Position numbers and translations under genes: made by a program
The notes under the pieces: generated by a model
What the model was told of the DNA's origin: nothing
What the model saw: only the letters and a program-made list of their open reading frames with translations
Databases searched by the model: none
Source: Bacteroidetes bacterium UBA2664
GTDB taxonomy: Bacteria; Bacteroidota; Rhodothermia; Balneolales; Balneolaceae
Reading direction: 5' to 3'
Assembly: GCA_002359315.1 (NCBI GenBank)
Contig: DEMS01000002.1
Coordinates: 32,729-96,728 of the forward strand
Length of the DNA stretch: 64,000 bases
Part shown: positions 34,990 through 44,393 of the stretch, piece by piece
Layout of the letters: each line of letters opens with the position of its first letter
Numbering within the stretch: position 1 is the stretch's first letter

Positions 34990-35002
34990 TTAACACTGTT
35001 AA
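34990..35002. promoter_or_regulatory. Candidate TetR operator TTAACACTGTTAA
   Basis: A perfect 6+1+6 palindrome ends 13 bases upstream of the TetR start codon. Position and symmetry fit autoregulation by the TetR protein it precedes. No second copy was found by eye upstream of the desaturase gene, so regulon membership is open. Confidence 0.45.
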
Positions 35003-35082
35003 GTTACGTTTATAATTTACCAAAAATGAGGAGAAAGTCAAGAAGTGTTTAGAGGGTAAAGCTATTCGGAAGCCGGCATAAT

Positions 35083-36192
35083 TTACACCCGTGCCTCCGA
35101 ATAGGTAAAATTCGGGTCTCCGAATTTTTTAAGGGTACGGTAGTGAGAGGCTATTGCTTCAAAGAATGTTTCGTGGTGATTATAGGGAATATTAAATTCC
35201 CTGGCCGTTTGTTCAACAATCGGGCTGATCTCCGGATAGTGAATACTACAAACTTTTGGGAACAGATGATGCTCTATCTGGAAATTCAACCCGCCCACAT
35301 ACCAGCAGAGCGCTTTATTATCCCGGGCAAAGTTATTGGTCGTAATCATTTCATGAATCATCCAGTGCTCATCAATCATATTCTCTTCATTTGGCTGCGG
35401 ATGATCGGTCTCCTCTACAACATGTGCAAGCTGAAATACGATCCCCACAATCAAGCCGGCTGTTAATTGAAATGTTAAGAATCCAATCAACAGTTGTACC
35501 CAGGTTATATCAAGCAGTACCATTGGCAGCACCAACAAGTAGGTATAGACAAGAGCTTTGGAAACAAACAGAATGACCCACTCACGAGCCGGATGTGTTT
35601 TATTGTCGTATGGACCAATATTTGACTTGAGGAAATTCTTGTAATCTTTCACAAATACCCAAAAAACCATCGCCAGGCTGTAGGCAAAAAAAGCAGCAAT
35701 ATGCTGAACCCGGTGTATCCATTTATATTCTGAATGGGGAGAAAGGCGTATAAATCCTGACACTTCCAGATCCTCATCATGTCCGTGAATATTTGTATAG
35801 GTATGATGGATGATGTTGTGGGTTATTTTCCATATGTACCCGTTGGCTCCCAGCATATCGAACGTATAACCCAACAAGTTATTTATATGCTTATTAGAGG
35901 AGTAGGCTCCATGAAGGGCATCATGAGATATGGAGAAGCCAATACCGGCGGCAGCAACCCCCATCACAAAAGTTAGAAACCACATCATTCCGGCTGAAAA
36001 TTGTCCGGATATGATCAATCCATACGAGCCAAAAAAGAAAACCAGCATCAAAATAGTTTTCACGACCATCTGCAGATTTGCATGTCTGGAAATACCATTC
36101 TCCTCAAAATAAAGGTCAACGCGCTCTTTTACGGTTTTGCCAAACTCCCGGCTGGTACGATTATTAAAAGTAACTTTTTCAACGATTGCCAT
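35083..36192 (-). CDS. Membrane fatty-acid (acyl-lipid) desaturase
   Basis: 369 residues from ATG 36192, chosen over TTG 36207 because AGAGG is 8-12 bases upstream. Three histidine boxes bind the di-iron centre: HDALHG, HNIIHHTY and QIEHHLFP; the last has the Q of front-end desaturases. Four or more membrane segments (MVVKTILMLVFFFGSYGLII; FFAYSLAMVFWVFV; LLVLPMVLLDITWVQLLIGF). It introduces double bonds into fatty acyl chains, likely for membrane fluidity. There is no cytochrome b5 domain, so a separate ferredoxin is expected. It is near the fadE/TetR pair, so membrane lipid control may be linked, but the three are not contiguous. Confidence 0.93.
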   Translation of the reverse strand: MAIVEKVTFNNRTSREFGKTVKERVDLYFEENGISRHANLQMVVKTILMLVFFFGSYGLIISGQFSAGMMWFLTFVMGVAAAGIGFSISHDALHGAYSSNKHINNLLGYTFDMLGANGYIWKITHNIIHHTYTNIHGHDEDLEVSGFIRLSPHSEYKWIHRVQHIAAFFAYSLAMVFWVFVKDYKNFLKSNIGPYDNKTHPAREWVILFVSKALVYTYLLVLPMVLLDITWVQLLIGFLTFQLTAGLIVGIVFQLAHVVEETDHPQPNEENMIDEHWMIHEMITTNNFARDNKALCWYVGGLNFQIEHHLFPKVCSIHYPEISPIVEQTAREFNIPYNHHETFFEAIASHYRTLKKFGDPNFTYSEARV

Positions 36193-36360
36193 GTAAAGCC
36201 TCTTCAATCAAACATTTGCGGAAACAAAATAAATTAACTCTTCGAAATTACTTGCTTAGATTATACTTAATGTTACAGAAATGCCAATTTAAATTGATTT
36301 TCATTCAAACTCATACCTGACTGCCCATTTAGGGGAACGAAAAAAACTTTCTAATCACCA

Positions 36361-36384
36361 GCTATCAGCTATCAGCTATCAGCT
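36361..36384. repeat. Three GCTATCA heptamers (TGATAGC on minus strand)
   Basis: GCTATCA occurs three times at 36361-36381, then a partial GCT. It is the exact complement of the TGATAGC unit at 20087-20142, 16 kb away. It lies between the desaturase start and the chaperone gene at 36441. Confidence 0.85.
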
Positions 36385-36440
36385 AAAATATTGTTTTTTT
36401 TTTCGATTTATCACATTTATTACAAGTTGAGATTTTAACT

Positions 36441-37334
36441 ATGAAATCGTTAGTACAACATCTTTGCACTATACTCTGTTTGTGTACAATACTTTTTACA
36501 CTGACTGAATGTTCGCCGGAACGTAATAATCTGGATAATACAATCATTGCATCCGTATCCGATAAAAACCTGACGATAGGAGAAGCAATGAATAATATAC
36601 CGGAATTTTTACTTCAGGAAGACTCTGTAAGAGCCATTCAAACCTTTGCCAATCAATGGGTTCAATCACAAGTCTCAATCGAACACGCAAAACGACTGGG
36701 AATTCAAAATCTTGAACAGTACCGGAATAAATTGAGCCGTTTTCAAGATCAATTATTGGTATCTATGTTAAAAGAACAAATCCTCGAAACGAATGCAGAT
36801 CAGATTGAAGTCACCCGGGATGAAGCCCTCTCCTATTATCAAACATATCGTGAACAATTTACCTTTGATGAAAGATTTGTACGATTTCGACTCATTTCAA
36901 CGCGTACAAGGACCGAAGCAGAGAATGCGAACAGAGAGTTAATCAGCGGAGTTGAATGGGAAACTATACTTCAAAATTACAGTGTAAATCCGGATTTACA
37001 GTTGAGACAATCAACCCAATACTGGCCAATTTCTATGGCAGCAACAGATATACCACCCATTAATGAAAATTTAAATACTTTGGGTTTAAATGAACGTTCA
37101 CCGATCCATTTCCATAATAACCGTTACCATTTAATTCAATTAATTGATGAAAAAACTGAAGGTGAATACCCTGAATTAGATTGGCTGATACCTCAGATAT
37201 CAGAATGGTTAAATCTTGAGAAATCCAGAAGAATTACAAATGGTTATCTGCGAAATCTTTATCTTCAAGCAGAATCGAATAATGAAATTGAGTTACTTAA
37301 CGTTAGTGACATCGAACAACTACTTACACAATAA
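36441..37334 (+). CDS. SurA/PpiC-like chaperone lipoprotein
   Basis: 297 residues. Lipobox near residue 25 (LFTLTECSPE) after a hydrophobic stretch. The middle has the SurA-N/PrsA-like helical pattern (NQWVQSQVSIEHAKRLGIQN) and a parvulin-like tail (SYYQTYREQFTFDERFVRFR), but no clear peptidyl-prolyl isomerase active-site signature, so it may be only a chaperone. It is followed by a true SurA gene 11 bases later, suggesting a duplicated pair acting on outer-membrane protein folding in the periplasm. Confidence 0.72.
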   Translation: MKSLVQHLCTILCLCTILFTLTECSPERNNLDNTIIASVSDKNLTIGEAMNNIPEFLLQEDSVRAIQTFANQWVQSQVSIEHAKRLGIQNLEQYRNKLSRFQDQLLVSMLKEQILETNADQIEVTRDEALSYYQTYREQFTFDERFVRFRLISTRTRTEAENANRELISGVEWETILQNYSVNPDLQLRQSTQYWPISMAATDIPPINENLNTLGLNERSPIHFHNNRYHLIQLIDEKTEGEYPELDWLIPQISEWLNLEKSRRITNGYLRNLYLQAESNNEIELLNVSDIEQLLTQ

Positions 37335-37345
37335 ATAATTTTTGA

Positions 37346-38749
37346 ATGAACATTTTATCTCGAGTTATTTTTATCTCTCTACTCTGTATCCTCTTTACAG
37401 ATTCCACTCAGGCTCAGGCTCAGGCTCAGTCACAACAACAAACCACTGATAAAATTGTCGCCATTGTAAACGATCGGATAATTTTAAAGTCGGATGTGGA
37501 TGAAGAGATTCTAAACTATATGAGACAGTCTGAAATGGACGGCCAGACCGTCGAATTTTCTAAAGAAATTTGGTACAGTGCACTTCAGAGCATGGTTGAT
37601 AGCTATGTTCTCCTTGAAAAAGCTAAATTGGATTCCGTTGAAGTAAGTGATGATATGGTGACCCGCAACATGGATCAGCGAATTAGTCAGCTTGTTCGGC
37701 AAGCCGGCAGCGAAAGTGCGCTTGAAGAAGCCTTTGGACAGAGTCTTGTTCAAATACGTGCAGAATTCAGAGAGCAATTCAGAGAACAAATGATTGCTCA
37801 ATCTGTCCAACAGAGAAAAATGAGTACTATTACGATCACCCGACCGGAAGTTGAAGAGTTTTTTAACCAGATTCCTGAAGAATCAATACCGACGATCCCG
37901 GAACAAATATCACTCTCCCAAATAGTGATTATTCCAAAACCTCTGGAGGATGCCAAAAACGAAGCTTTTGAAAAAGCTCAAGCCCTAAGAGATTCTGTTA
38001 CTACACATGGAAAAGACTTTGAAGAAATGGCTCGGCTATACAGTGAAGATGTCTCCGCCCGAAATGGTGGGCTCATACCGATGATGTCACTTGATGAGTT
38101 AGTATCCAGTTACTCAGCAGCTGCAGCAGCCTTGCAACCCGGAGGCATTTCTCAAGTTGTTGAAACGCGATTCGGTTTTCATGTTATACGACTAAACAGA
38201 CGCTCCGGTGATAATATTGAAACCAATCATATACTTATTAAAATTGATGAAGAATTAGTCGATGAAGAATCAGCCATAGAGAAGTTAAATGCAATTCGCG
38301 ACAGTGTGTTGATTCATGATAAAAACTTTGCTGATATGGCCAGACTCTATTCTGAAGATGAGGATAGCAATGTTTTTGGCGGCAGAATAGTGAATCCGCA
38401 AACAGGCCGAAGACTACTGCAAATTGAACAATTGGAACCCGCATTATACAGAATAGCACTTCTTTTAGATGAAGAGGGTCAAATTTCGGAACCAAGAGCC
38501 TATAACCCACAGGATCCAACCATTAGTAGAGCATTCAGAATCGTACGGCTCGACAGGCATATTCCGGAACACCGCGCTAACTTGTCACAAGATTATGATC
38601 AGATCCGGGATTTTGCTCTCCAGCAAAAAACGTCCAGAATCATGGGCCAATGGATTGATGATCTGAGAGAAGAAGTCTATGTTGAATTCAAGATTCCTCT
38701 GCCGAATGATGTTGATAGTTTGAATGAGCAAGAACCTGTGACTCTTTAA
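37346..38749 (+). CDS. surA: Periplasmic peptidyl-prolyl isomerase SurA
   Basis: 467 residues. Signal peptide to about residue 24, with a run of Ala-Gln from a short GCTCAG repeat at the cleavage site (AQAQAQSQ). SurA-N helical domain about 36-165 (IVAIVNDRIILKSDVDEEIL). Two parvulin domains: about 185-280 (ISLSQIVIIPKPLEDAKNEA; FEEMARLYSEDVSARNGGLI; FGFHVIRLNRR) and about 290-400 (TNHILIKIDEELVDEESAIE; FADMARLYSEDEDSNVFGGR). It escorts outer-membrane proteins through the periplasm. It overlaps no neighbour; moxR starts 4 bases on. Confidence 0.93.
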   Translation: MNILSRVIFISLLCILFTDSTQAQAQAQSQQQTTDKIVAIVNDRIILKSDVDEEILNYMRQSEMDGQTVEFSKEIWYSALQSMVDSYVLLEKAKLDSVEVSDDMVTRNMDQRISQLVRQAGSESALEEAFGQSLVQIRAEFREQFREQMIAQSVQQRKMSTITITRPEVEEFFNQIPEESIPTIPEQISLSQIVIIPKPLEDAKNEAFEKAQALRDSVTTHGKDFEEMARLYSEDVSARNGGLIPMMSLDELVSSYSAAAAALQPGGISQVVETRFGFHVIRLNRRSGDNIETNHILIKIDEELVDEESAIEKLNAIRDSVLIHDKNFADMARLYSEDEDSNVFGGRIVNPQTGRRLLQIEQLEPALYRIALLLDEEGQISEPRAYNPQDPTISRAFRIVRLDRHIPEHRANLSQDYDQIRDFALQQKTSRIMGQWIDDLREEVYVEFKIPLPNDVDSLNEQEPVTL

Positions 38750-38753
38750 TCTG

Positions 38754-39749
38754 ATGAGTGATCCAATACCAAGTGATGCTGAAAAAGCGGCACAATTTTT
38801 TAGCGAATCTTATCAGAATATTAAGGATGAGATTTCAAAAACTGTTGTAGGCCAACAAGATGTAATTGATCAATTACTGATTTCGCTTTTTTCCAAAGGA
38901 CATTGTGTACTGGTAGGTGTTCCCGGCCTCGCTAAAACCTTGTTAATTCAAACATTAGCAAAAACATTAAATCTCTCTTTTAATCGCATTCAGTTTACAC
39001 CGGATTTAATGCCGGGCGATATAACCGGAACCGAAGTGATTGAAGACGATAAGGAAACCGGCCGGAAAAGCTTTCGTTTTATCCGTGGACCCATATTCTC
39101 CAATATAGTTCTTGCGGATGAAATCAACAGAACTCCTCCTAAAACCCAGGCAGCTCTGTTGGAAGGGATGCAGGAGTATAGTGTTACCGCATCAGGACAG
39201 ACACTTAAACTCGAAGAACCTTTTTTTGTACTAGCGACTCAAAATCCGATTGAACAAGAAGGGACTTACCCCCTGCCTGAGGCACAATTGGATCGATTTA
39301 TGTTTAACATATGGCTCGACTATCCATCTCTTGATGAAGAGAAAATGATCGTTAAACAGACAACTTCACCCAGAAAAATTGTAATTAATTCTATTCTTGA
39401 TAAGAATCAAATACTCTCAATTCAGGAATTGGTAAGAGATGTTCCGCTACCTGACCATGTCTTGCATAAAACCGTAACCCTCATCAATCAAACAAGACCA
39501 AAAACGGAATATTCTACGGATCTGGTCAATAAATATCTAAGCTGGGGTGCCGGGCCCAGGGCATCGCAATATCTGATTTTAGGTGCAAAAACGCGTGCAC
39601 TTTCGCAGGGACGATTTAATGTCGAAATGGAAGATATTCATGAGTTGGCAGTTCCTGTATTGAGACATCGGATTGTAACCAATTATACTGCTGAAGCGGA
39701 AGGATTAACCACAGTCGATATCATTAATAAATTACTTAAGAATCTCTAA
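38754..39749 (+). CDS. MoxR-family AAA+ ATPase
   Basis: 331 residues. Walker A GVPGLAKT at 55-62, Walker B IVLADEINR, sensor 1 LATQNPIEQEGTYPLPEAQL, then DRFMFNIW. C-terminal AAA lid follows (PVLRHRIVTNYTAEAEGLTT). MoxR proteins act as chaperone-like ATPases with VWA-domain partners; here the next gene (39761), 11 bases away, encodes a VWA-like membrane protein without an intervening DUF58 gene. Upstream are two SurA-type chaperones; the surA gene ends 4 bases before. Confidence 0.95.
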   Translation: MSDPIPSDAEKAAQFFSESYQNIKDEISKTVVGQQDVIDQLLISLFSKGHCVLVGVPGLAKTLLIQTLAKTLNLSFNRIQFTPDLMPGDITGTEVIEDDKETGRKSFRFIRGPIFSNIVLADEINRTPPKTQAALLEGMQEYSVTASGQTLKLEEPFFVLATQNPIEQEGTYPLPEAQLDRFMFNIWLDYPSLDEEKMIVKQTTSPRKIVINSILDKNQILSIQELVRDVPLPDHVLHKTVTLINQTRPKTEYSTDLVNKYLSWGAGPRASQYLILGAKTRALSQGRFNVEMEDIHELAVPVLRHRIVTNYTAEAEGLTTVDIINKLLKNL

Positions 39750-39760
39750 GCGTCGATGAT

Positions 39761-41878
39761 ATGGTCAGCCAGTTTATACAGGGTATAAGTCCGGTAGCAC
39801 CTCTCATCATAATATTCTTTATACTCATCCTCTCTCTTTTTGTAGCCTGGTGGAGCTATCAATATTTAGAAAGTCTCTCACTGTTAAAAAAACGAACACT
39901 AATACTTTTAAGAGCATCCTCGCTTTTTATACTGGTGATCCTGCTCTTAAACCCCTATTTCTTACTTGAGTACAATTCAGAGGATTCACAAAAGATTGCA
40001 ATTTACATTGATAACAGTCAAAGTTTATCAATTGAACGTGGAAATTATCAAGGGGCACCCGAATACAATAATTTAATCAATCGTTTCAACCAAATTCAAT
40101 TGGAAGGGTTTGAACTGACAACTTTTCTATTCTCTGATACAGTTATTGAAGACAATCAACCCACTCTAACAGGAACTCGCACTAACATAAATAATGTCCT
40201 GGAACATCTCAGGCTGAATGAACATCGGTTTGCATCAGCCATTCTTATATCAGATGGAATAATTACTCAAGGAAGGAATCCCATTTTTGCAGCACAAAAT
40301 CTTACAATTCCGGTTATTACAATCCCGGTAGGCGATACAACTCAAGTAAAAGATATTGCTATTGCAAACATTGACTATTCACAAGAAACATATACATACA
40401 CAGGAGAAACTATCTCTGTTGAAATTCAACAAGAAGGTTTTGAGAATGAGTATTCAGATGTACAATTACTCCTTGATGGTGAAATATTGGGAATCGAAAA
40501 TATTCAATTTCCTACTAATTCGAGCAGTCAAATCCTTGAATTTTATCATGAATTCGATGAGCCGGGCTTTTACAATTTCCTGCTAAATATCCCTCCCAAG
40601 CCTGAAGAATATACTGATCAGAACAACCAAACGTCTTTTACCATTGAAGTTCAGGATGATAAAACAACTATTTTATCACTATCATTTGATATACACCCGG
40701 ATGTTAGTTCCTTAAGAAGATTAATATCATCTGATCAACAAAATGAATTGATCTCATCAACCTGGATAGGTGGGAACCGATTTCTTGATAATGATCCCTA
40801 TTCATTAACTGAGGAACCGGATCTAATCGTTTTGCATGGGCTCCCTCCTATTAATTCAACCATTTTTCAGTGGATAGAAGAACAAGATGCACCATTTTTA
40901 ATATTTCAATCCCCAAATACCACTCAGTTATTTTCAGAACAGGAAATAGCAGAACTCTCTGGATTCCAGTCCGACTCTCCAACCGGTACAATTGATGTTC
41001 AACTTGATTATCAAAACCAGTCTAATCAGCACCCAATCATGGAGCTTGGGAACATTGATACCAATCGTTTTCCCACTTTAAAGATGGTAAGAAGTAATTA
41101 CAATCTGTCAGCTCTCGCTCAACCCCTACTTTTTGCTACATTTGAACGATTGCAGGATGATTTTCCTGTCATCATAGCCTCAGACGCACCGAATAGACGG
41201 TTAACAACTGTAACCGCAAATGGTTGGTATCGATTTGAACAGAGTCCGCAGCCTGAAGTAAGGCAATTTTTTAATTCACTATTCACAAATATTATCTCTT
41301 GGACTTCCACATCATCGGATCGTCGCACTTTACAAATCTATCCTATAAAAGAACTCTATACAGAAAATGAAATCGTTCGGGTAAGAGCTGAACTATTCAA
41401 TGAAAGAGGTGAACCCGAAACGGAAGCACAAATTGAACTATCAATCTATCAAAACGATCAGAATACTCCTATTCAATCATTTTTAATGTCACACCAACAG
41501 AACGAAATCTATAATGCAGATTTAGGAAATTACCCCATAGGGATCTACCGGTTAAGTGCTATAGCCACTCGGAATGAGAGAATAATCGGAACTGCTGAAG
41601 ACCGTGTTAATGTCAGTGAATCTATTATTGAGTTCATTAACACTAAAAGGGATGACTCAACACTCCGGCTTATCTCGGAAATTACATCCGGAATAATATT
41701 GGAAAACCTGGATTCTGAACCTTTAATGTCTTTTTTAAACAGTTTAGCCTTAGAAGATGTTGACCAACAGGTAACAAATGAATTTTACTATCTGAGTAGA
41801 AATGGAATTTGGTTTTTACTTGTATTAACTCTTCTTTCTGCAGAGTGGTTGATTAGACGATCGGCATCTTTGCCATAA
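39761..41878 (+). CDS. VWA-like large membrane protein, MoxR partner
   Basis: 705 residues. Two membrane segments at the N-terminus (about 13-31, IIIFFILILSLFVAWWS; about 45-66, LILLRASSLFILVILLLNPY) and one near the C-terminus (IWFLLVLTLLSAEWLIRR). Just after the second segment, IAIYIDNSQSLSIE has the D-x-S-x-S of a metal-ion-dependent adhesion site, pointing to a von Willebrand A-like fold. The large periplasmic part holds a beta-rich region and a glutamine-amidotransferase-like stretch (DLIVLHGLPPINSTIFQWIE). Paired with MoxR. Molecular role unknown. Confidence 0.75.
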   Translation: MVSQFIQGISPVAPLIIIFFILILSLFVAWWSYQYLESLSLLKKRTLILLRASSLFILVILLLNPYFLLEYNSEDSQKIAIYIDNSQSLSIERGNYQGAPEYNNLINRFNQIQLEGFELTTFLFSDTVIEDNQPTLTGTRTNINNVLEHLRLNEHRFASAILISDGIITQGRNPIFAAQNLTIPVITIPVGDTTQVKDIAIANIDYSQETYTYTGETISVEIQQEGFENEYSDVQLLLDGEILGIENIQFPTNSSSQILEFYHEFDEPGFYNFLLNIPPKPEEYTDQNNQTSFTIEVQDDKTTILSLSFDIHPDVSSLRRLISSDQQNELISSTWIGGNRFLDNDPYSLTEEPDLIVLHGLPPINSTIFQWIEEQDAPFLIFQSPNTTQLFSEQEIAELSGFQSDSPTGTIDVQLDYQNQSNQHPIMELGNIDTNRFPTLKMVRSNYNLSALAQPLLFATFERLQDDFPVIIASDAPNRRLTTVTANGWYRFEQSPQPEVRQFFNSLFTNIISWTSTSSDRRTLQIYPIKELYTENEIVRVRAELFNERGEPETEAQIELSIYQNDQNTPIQSFLMSHQQNEIYNADLGNYPIGIYRLSAIATRNERIIGTAEDRVNVSESIIEFINTKRDDSTLRLISEITSGIILENLDSEPLMSFLNSLALEDVDQQVTNEFYYLSRNGIWFLLVLTLLSAEWLIRRSASLP

Positions 41879-41930
41879 TCGTCCTGGAAATTGATTGGTA
41901 AATGCAGACACTAATATATCAGCAAAAAAA

Positions 41931-41960
41931 AAGCCGGATTAAATGACTTTAATCCGGCTT
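41931..41960. terminator. Bidirectional hairpin terminator
   Basis: AAGCCGGATTAAA (41931-41943) pairs perfectly with TTTAATCCGGCTT (41948-41960) around a 4-base loop. On the minus strand the stem is followed by a run of T (complement of 41924-41932), so it ends the minus-strand transcript from 43203, and it also faces the convergent VWA-like gene. Confidence 0.9.
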
Positions 41961-41982
41961 ATAATAATGGATGCTTTTTTAT

Positions 41983-43203
41983 TTAACTTTTTTTGGTTAC
42001 AAGCAGTACAACCAAACCTACAATAACTGCAATACTAACGATCAATAGAATAAACATCAGATTTGAAGTAGGTGATGAAGCCTCTCCCCAATCGTTTAAT
42101 TTCATATCAATTGCTGAAATTTCAGAGTAAGTTAATACATTTCCAGTTGTCAATAGTTCTCCCCAATTTGCTTTAACTGTATTATTCCAAAAGCTGTTAA
42201 AGTTCAAAAATCTCTGATAGTCTTGTTCACTATTGCTCTCTAAGCTGGCTTCATATGAACTGTCAATATATGAGTTTAAGGATGTATAAAATTCAGAAGA
42301 TGATGAAAATGGTTCTAATTCAATGTCATTTTCACTAAATGAAGCAGCCAGAGTTTCCCAGAGGTTATTATCAATAGCAGCCTGCCATGCAACCAACAGG
42401 TCTTCTACTTCTTGTTCAGCAACTACAGGCCCATCCGGTACAAAAGTTTCAGTCAATTGTGTTCCTATACGGTCCCATACATTAGAAAAATATCCATGCT
42501 GAGCTCTCATTGATACATAATCCGATAGATTTAATGAAATATCACTATTCGCCAGTTGAATATATTCAGACAGTATTGTCTTAAGAATATCTACCGGATT
42601 ATCCTGAAGCCGGTCAGAAGCATCACTTATTTCAGATCTTGCAGAAGAGTCCATGTTTTGATAGCGCTCTACCAATTCTTCTAAAAAATTAGAGACAAAT
42701 ACATCTCTTTGATCAATATTCAATCTATATTGCCGTATTAGCGCTGCCTGACGGCTCTCATTTTCTGACGATTGTTCAATTCGCTCTTCCAGTGTGACCA
42801 TCTCCTGATTCATATCTGAAATTCGATTACGAAAGAGATCCATTTCATCAACAAGATCTTCCACACGATTATTCAGTTGCTCAATCACTGAAATATTTGC
42901 ATTTGAGATATTGAAATTATTTTCCAGGTCCTGCATTAATCCATCAAATGTATCCGGATAGATTGCATCATTAATCAGTGATTCATGATTTGCATATTGT
43001 GCTTCAAATGAACTAATTTCTTCACTGATCTCATTCAGCTCGTCTGTAGAAACTGCATTTTCAACCTTATTCAACAGTTCACTATAGCCGGTTCTAAAAT
43101 CTTGAATGATTTGAAAATCAGACTGTTGCGCAGATACTTGTGAAGGAAGTAGTAATAAAAGGATCGTGATAAATGATAACGTAACTTTAGTAAGTGTATA
43201 CAT
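41983..43203 (-). CDS. Coiled-coil protein, secreted with C-terminal membrane anchor, unknown function
   Basis: 406 residues. Signal peptide to about residue 26 (LLLLLPSQVSAQ). Then long helical, acidic segments (ELNEISEEISSFEAQYANHE; NRVEDLVDEMDLFRNRISDM; QEMVTLEERIEQSSENESRQ) likely forming a coiled coil at about 30-165. A single membrane segment lies at the C-terminus (about 380-402, FILLIVSIAVIVGLVVLLVT), ending KKS. So the body should be in the periplasm, anchored by the tail. I recognise no family. The gene follows a small lipoprotein gene at 43248 by 44 bases, so the two may form a unit. Confidence 0.7.
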   Translation of the reverse strand: MYTLTKVTLSFITILLLLLPSQVSAQQSDFQIIQDFRTGYSELLNKVENAVSTDELNEISEEISSFEAQYANHESLINDAIYPDTFDGLMQDLENNFNISNANISVIEQLNNRVEDLVDEMDLFRNRISDMNQEMVTLEERIEQSSENESRQAALIRQYRLNIDQRDVFVSNFLEELVERYQNMDSSARSEISDASDRLQDNPVDILKTILSEYIQLANSDISLNLSDYVSMRAQHGYFSNVWDRIGTQLTETFVPDGPVVAEQEVEDLLVAWQAAIDNNLWETLAASFSENDIELEPFSSSSEFYTSLNSYIDSSYEASLESNSEQDYQRFLNFNSFWNNTVKANWGELLTTGNVLTYSEISAIDMKLNDWGEASSPTSNLMFILLIVSIAVIVGLVVLLVTKKS

Positions 43204-43247
43204 GATTTTATGTAGTCTTAAATTTGGTTAAGTACAGATCTGTTTAT

Positions 43248-43685
43248 CTAGTAATTCAAATTGAATGTTTCACCGGTATTTCGATCAATTAACTCAATGT
43301 AAGTCTCTCTTTGATTAAAGGCCGGTTGTGATAGACCATTCTCTGAAATAAACACTTTTTCAACTAATTCAAGTACGGATTCTCCCGGCGTAAAGACATA
43401 AACATTGTTGAATCCGGCCGCCGTTACAAAATAAAATCCGGCTCGATTCCTAATTAAGCGAATTTCATCAATTTCAGTCAAATTCTCTTCAGTAAGTATA
43501 GGAGAGATTGAGAATTTAACCGCAAATCGTTGATCATGAACCATTTGATCAGAATCCGGCACCAAAACACTTTCAATTGGCTGTGAAAAATCTACATTTT
43601 CAAGTATTAATGATGAGCCACAAGCGGATACAGTCAATAAAATGGCTAAACTTAAAAACAAGTATAGTAGTCTCTGTTTATTCAT
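43248..43685 (-). CDS. Small lipoprotein of unknown function
   Basis: 145 residues. Lipoprotein signal: MNKQRLLYLFLSLAILLTVSAC, with the lipid cysteine at 22. The mature part is mixed beta (FAVKFSISPILTEENLTEID; FYFVTAAGFNNVYVFTPGES). Nothing identifies a function. First gene of a two-gene minus-strand unit with the coiled-coil protein, which ends at a strong terminator. Confidence 0.7.
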   Translation of the reverse strand: MNKQRLLYLFLSLAILLTVSACGSSLILENVDFSQPIESVLVPDSDQMVHDQRFAVKFSISPILTEENLTEIDEIRLIRNRAGFYFVTAAGFNNVYVFTPGESVLELVEKVFISENGLSQPAFNQRETYIELIDRNTGETFNLNY

Positions 43686-43915
43686 GATTTAGGTTTATAA
43701 AGTTTATGTTTGCTCTTAATTTTTTACACTTTAATTTAATAAATATAAAATTGTTCCACTATTCGACTACATGCTGATCCATTGGCAGATGCAGATGTAG
43801 TATTCTACTAAAGTGGTCAGAAATTCCAGATAAATCAATTAAAAATGATTGTACCCCTCACAGTTTAGTACTTAAGTAACTGTTTCTTACATCAATTTAA
43901 CATATTTACCGTCCA

Positions 43916-44392
43916 ATGCTTAATGGAAATAATATTAAAGAAAGTACACTTCACAATACGTTTATGGCACAGGCTTTAAAACTGGCAGAGATAGCCTACG
44001 ATCAAGGTGAAGTGCCAATTGGAGCCATTGTTGTAAAAGATGGACGAATCATTGGGAAAGGTTACAATCAAACAGAAATGCTTAAAGATCCTACTGCGCA
44101 CGCAGAAATGTTAGCGATTTCATCAGCTTGTGCCACATTAAACAATAAGTACCTGGAAAATTGCACCCTTTATGTAACCCTTGAACCTTGCCCAATGTGC
44201 TCAGGTGCCATTGTATGGTCGAAAATTCAGCGTGTCGTATTCGGAGCTATGGATGAAAAAAGTGGATCATGCGGCTCACTTTTTAATATCGCCTCCAACA
44301 AAAAATTAAATCACCGAGCTGAGATTATTCAAGGTGTTTTAGAATTGGATTCTCAATTTTTATTAAAACAATTTTTTGCTTCTAAACGCTGA
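43916..44392 (+). CDS. tadA: tRNA adenosine(34) deaminase
   Basis: 158 residues. The zinc-dependent deaminase motif HAE (DPTAHAEMLAI) and PCPMC (LEPCPMCSGAIVWSKIQRVV) are both present, with EVPIGAIVVKDGRIIGKGYN before them. Converts A34 to inosine in tRNA-Arg(ACG), an essential decoding step. The start at 43916 gives an extra 16 residues before FMAQALKLAEIAYDQGEVPI; M17 is an alternative. It ends 1 base before the stop of the convergent plsC gene, an unusually tight convergence. Confidence 0.95.
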   Translation: MLNGNNIKESTLHNTFMAQALKLAEIAYDQGEVPIGAIVVKDGRIIGKGYNQTEMLKDPTAHAEMLAISSACATLNNKYLENCTLYVTLEPCPMCSGAIVWSKIQRVVFGAMDEKSGSCGSLFNIASNKKLNHRAEIIQGVLELDSQFLLKQFFASKR

Positions 44393-44393
44393 T

